From: Aureimonas sp. AU12
GTDB taxonomy: Bacteria > Pseudomonadota > Alphaproteobacteria > Rhizobiales > Rhizobiaceae
Assembly: GCF_001463705.1 (NCBI RefSeq)
Contig: NZ_BBWH01000043.1
Span: 62,001-126,000 of the forward strand
DNA length: 64,000 nt
Direction of reading: 5' to 3'
Below, piece by piece: positions 62,714-64,000 of this stretch. Under the pieces are notes generated by a model. It did not search any database. It was not told where the DNA came from and saw only the letters and a program-made list of their open reading frames with translations. The stretch's first letter is position 1; each line of letters opens with the position of its first letter. The position numbers and the translations under genes were made by a program.

Positions 62714-63124
62714 TCAGGAAATGCGGCCGGCGAGCGCGGCCTTGACGGCGGGGCTGGCCTGAAGGGCGCCGAGAACGCGGATCGAGGCGATCGTTTCGGC
62801 CGCAAGATCGGCCGGCACGTCGTCGTCGATGACGGCGAGGCCGAGAACCTGGATGCGCAGGCGTTGGCCGGCATCCCGCGCGGCTTCCAGTGCCTGTCGG
62901 TCGTAGCGACGCAGACCGAGATCGAGTTCGTGCCGCTCGACGGAGCGACGCAGCACGTCGTCGTGTCGCCCGATCTGGTTGCGGATCGCGGTGCGGATGA
63001 AGTCGGAGCGGTTGGCGTAGAATCCGTCGGCGACGAGCAGATCGATCTGACCGAGATCGACATGGCCAAGGTTGAGCGTGATCTTCTCGCTGTCGGGCAC
63101 TCTCGGCTTCTGCATTCGTTCCAT
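62714..63124 (-). CDS. Ribbon-helix-helix (CopG-like) transcriptional regulator
   Basis: A 136-aa protein. The N-terminal KITLNLGHVDLGQIDLLVADG then FYANRSDFIRTAIRNQIGRH is a typical ribbon-helix-helix DNA-binding unit (about residues 14-53), followed by a C-terminal helical region ending in ALAGRIS. The start may be the ATG at 63124 or at 63115; a longer frame reaches 63373 but crosses the palindrome. It precedes the esterase gene by 45 bp, so the pair is likely an operon and the regulator probably controls it. Confidence 0.83.
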   Translation of the reverse strand: MERMQKPRVPDSEKITLNLGHVDLGQIDLLVADGFYANRSDFIRTAIRNQIGRHDDVLRRSVERHELDLGLRRYDRQALEAARDAGQRLRIQVLGLAVIDDDVPADLAAETIASIRVLGALQASPAVKAALAGRIS

Positions 63125-63130
63125 CCCTAA

Positions 63131-63148
63131 ACCATCCATCTGGATGGT
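63131..63148. promoter_or_regulatory. Palindrome at the RHH gene promoter
   Basis: ACCATCCA-TC-TGGATGGT is a perfect 8-bp inverted repeat with a 2-base spacer, 6 bp before the RHH start at 63124. Its size suits a ribbon-helix-helix dimer pair, which suggests autorepression. Confidence 0.55.
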
Positions 63149-63266
63149 AAATGGGAGCGAATGCTGCGCTGCGCAAGATCGCTGTGCGTGGAAGTTTGAC
63201 TCCGCATTCGACCTGTCCAATTCCTGTCCGGCGGCTCTGTCGCCATAAACAAAGGACGGTGAGCCC

Positions 63267-64000
63267 GTGAGCATTGGATTGATCGCGCTACTCGACGACG
63301 TGGCGGCTCTGGCGAAGGTCGCGGCCGCGTCACTCGACGACGTGGCAGGGCAGGCGGCGCGGGCCGGCGTCAAGGCGGCAGGCGTGGTGATCGACGACGC
63401 CGCCGTGACCCCGCGCTACGTCGTGGGCTTCGCGCCGGCGCGCGAGTTGCCGATCGTCTGGCGCATCGCCCGCGGCTCGCTGCGCAACAAGCTCCTGTTC
63501 CTGCTGCCGATTGCTCTGGCGCTCGGCGCCTTCGCGCCCTGGGCGATCACGCCGCTTCTGATGCTCGGCGGCGCCTATCTCTGCTACGAGGGCACGGAGA
63601 AGGTCGCGGAATGGCTGTTTCCGCACGCCGCCCATGCCCACGAGGCCAAGGTCGATGCATCGGCGAGCAACAGTCAGGCGCTTGAGGACCAGAAAGTCGC
63701 GAGCGCCATCAAGACCGATTTCATCCTTTCGGCCGAGATCATGGCGATCAGCCTCGCCGCCGTTCCCGAGGCCGGCTTCTGGAGCGAGGCCGCGGTGCTC
63801 GCCGTGGTCGCCGTCGGCATCACCGCCGTCGTCTATGGCGGCGTCGCGCTCATCGTGAAGGCCGACGACGTCGGGCTCGCGCTCGCCTCCAACCGCTCGC
63901 CATCGTCCTTCGCGGCACTGGGGCGGGGCGTCGGTCGCGCGCTCGTCACGGGCATGCCGGTCTTCCTGAAGATCCTCGCGGTGGTCGGCACGGCGGCGAT
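63267..64000 (+). CDS. DUF808 (YedI-like) membrane protein, 3' truncated by the window
   Basis: The first 244 residues of a DUF808 protein. The start is GTG at 63267 (GTG AGC ATT GGA), giving SIGLIALLDDVAALAKVAAASLDD, followed by YVVGFAPARELPIVWRIARGSLRNK, AYLCYEGTEKVAEW and KTDFILSAEIMAISLA, all conserved in DUF808. Several membrane helices are evident. Family members run to about 310 aa, so some 70 residues lie beyond the window. Function unknown. Confidence 0.88.
   Translation, partial: MSIGLIALLDDVAALAKVAAASLDDVAGQAARAGVKAAGVVIDDAAVTPRYVVGFAPARELPIVWRIARGSLRNKLLFLLPIALALGAFAPWAITPLLMLGGAYLCYEGTEKVAEWLFPHAAHAHEAKVDASASNSQALEDQKVASAIKTDFILSAEIMAISLAAVPEAGFWSEAAVLAVVAVGITAVVYGGVALIVKADDVGLALASNRSPSSFAALGRGVGRALVTGMPVFLKILAVVGTAA

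Overview
The window is chromosomal DNA (high GC, strong third-position GC bias) from an alphaproteobacterium of the Hyphomicrobiales (Rhizobiales). An Aurantimonadaceae-like genus is my guess from gene content, not a sequence match. Supporting traits are a CtrA-type box (TTAA-N7-TTAA) before minCDE, an EcfG-type general-stress promoter (GGAAC-N17-GTT), an Anbu proteasome cluster, a smo-type polyol ABC operon, and the order rplM-rpsI-...-speB-argC-ctaA-DUF2842. I saw no insertion sequence, phage gene, CRISPR array, tRNA or rRNA.

Layout. 0-3.4 kb: partial DMT transporter, small lipoprotein, moaA, DUF971 protein. 2.7-6.1 kb: Anbu protease, alpha-E protein and circularly permuted ATP-grasp ligase (minus strand). 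6.3-11.7 kb: SorC-type regulator and a sorbitol/mannitol-type ABC importer. 11.9-21.8 kb: surface polysaccharide locus with glycosyltransferases, a Wzm/Wzt exporter, the complete dTDP-L-rhamnose pathway (rfbACBD), an RgpF-like protein and a WbpE-like aminotransferase. 22-26 kb: TspO, an aldose-dehydrogenase-like SDR, purU and a LacI regulator. 26-28.3 kb: minCDE and a 54-aa protein. 28.4-34 kb: class III aminotransferase, orphan glycine-betaine-type binding protein, a stress-type small gene, RidA, a sugar epimerase and an IolG-like dehydrogenase. 34-38.5 kb: second polysaccharide module (priming transferase, outer-membrane export lipoprotein, Wzz/ExoP-like protein without a P-loop). 38.5-45.5 kb: heme A, arginine and agmatine genes, a three-gene phospholipid cluster, rpsI-rplM. 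45.5-64 kb: thioesterase, cupin, P450, SOUL protein, a candidate sRNA, metallophosphatase, an Mfd-like helicase, PPK2, CPA1 antiporter, DUF4174, pncA, a FMN-reductase/HxlR pair, an HDAC-family hydrolase, prfC, a small RMF/CrpP-like protein, PHB-depolymerase-family esterase with an RHH regulator, and a partial DUF808 protein.

How it works together. The two polysaccharide regions could supply one rhamnose-containing surface polymer: rfbACBD makes the donor, the glycosyltransferases assemble it, and either Wzm/Wzt or the Wza/Wzz-like module exports it. The most unusual items are a phospholipid cluster whose CDP-alcohol phosphotransferase has three substitutions in its signature, a Wzz/ExoP-like protein with a degenerate kinase domain, an Anbu/ATP-grasp cluster without its usual transglutaminase, a candidate intergenic sRNA, and several small genes with recognisable control elements.
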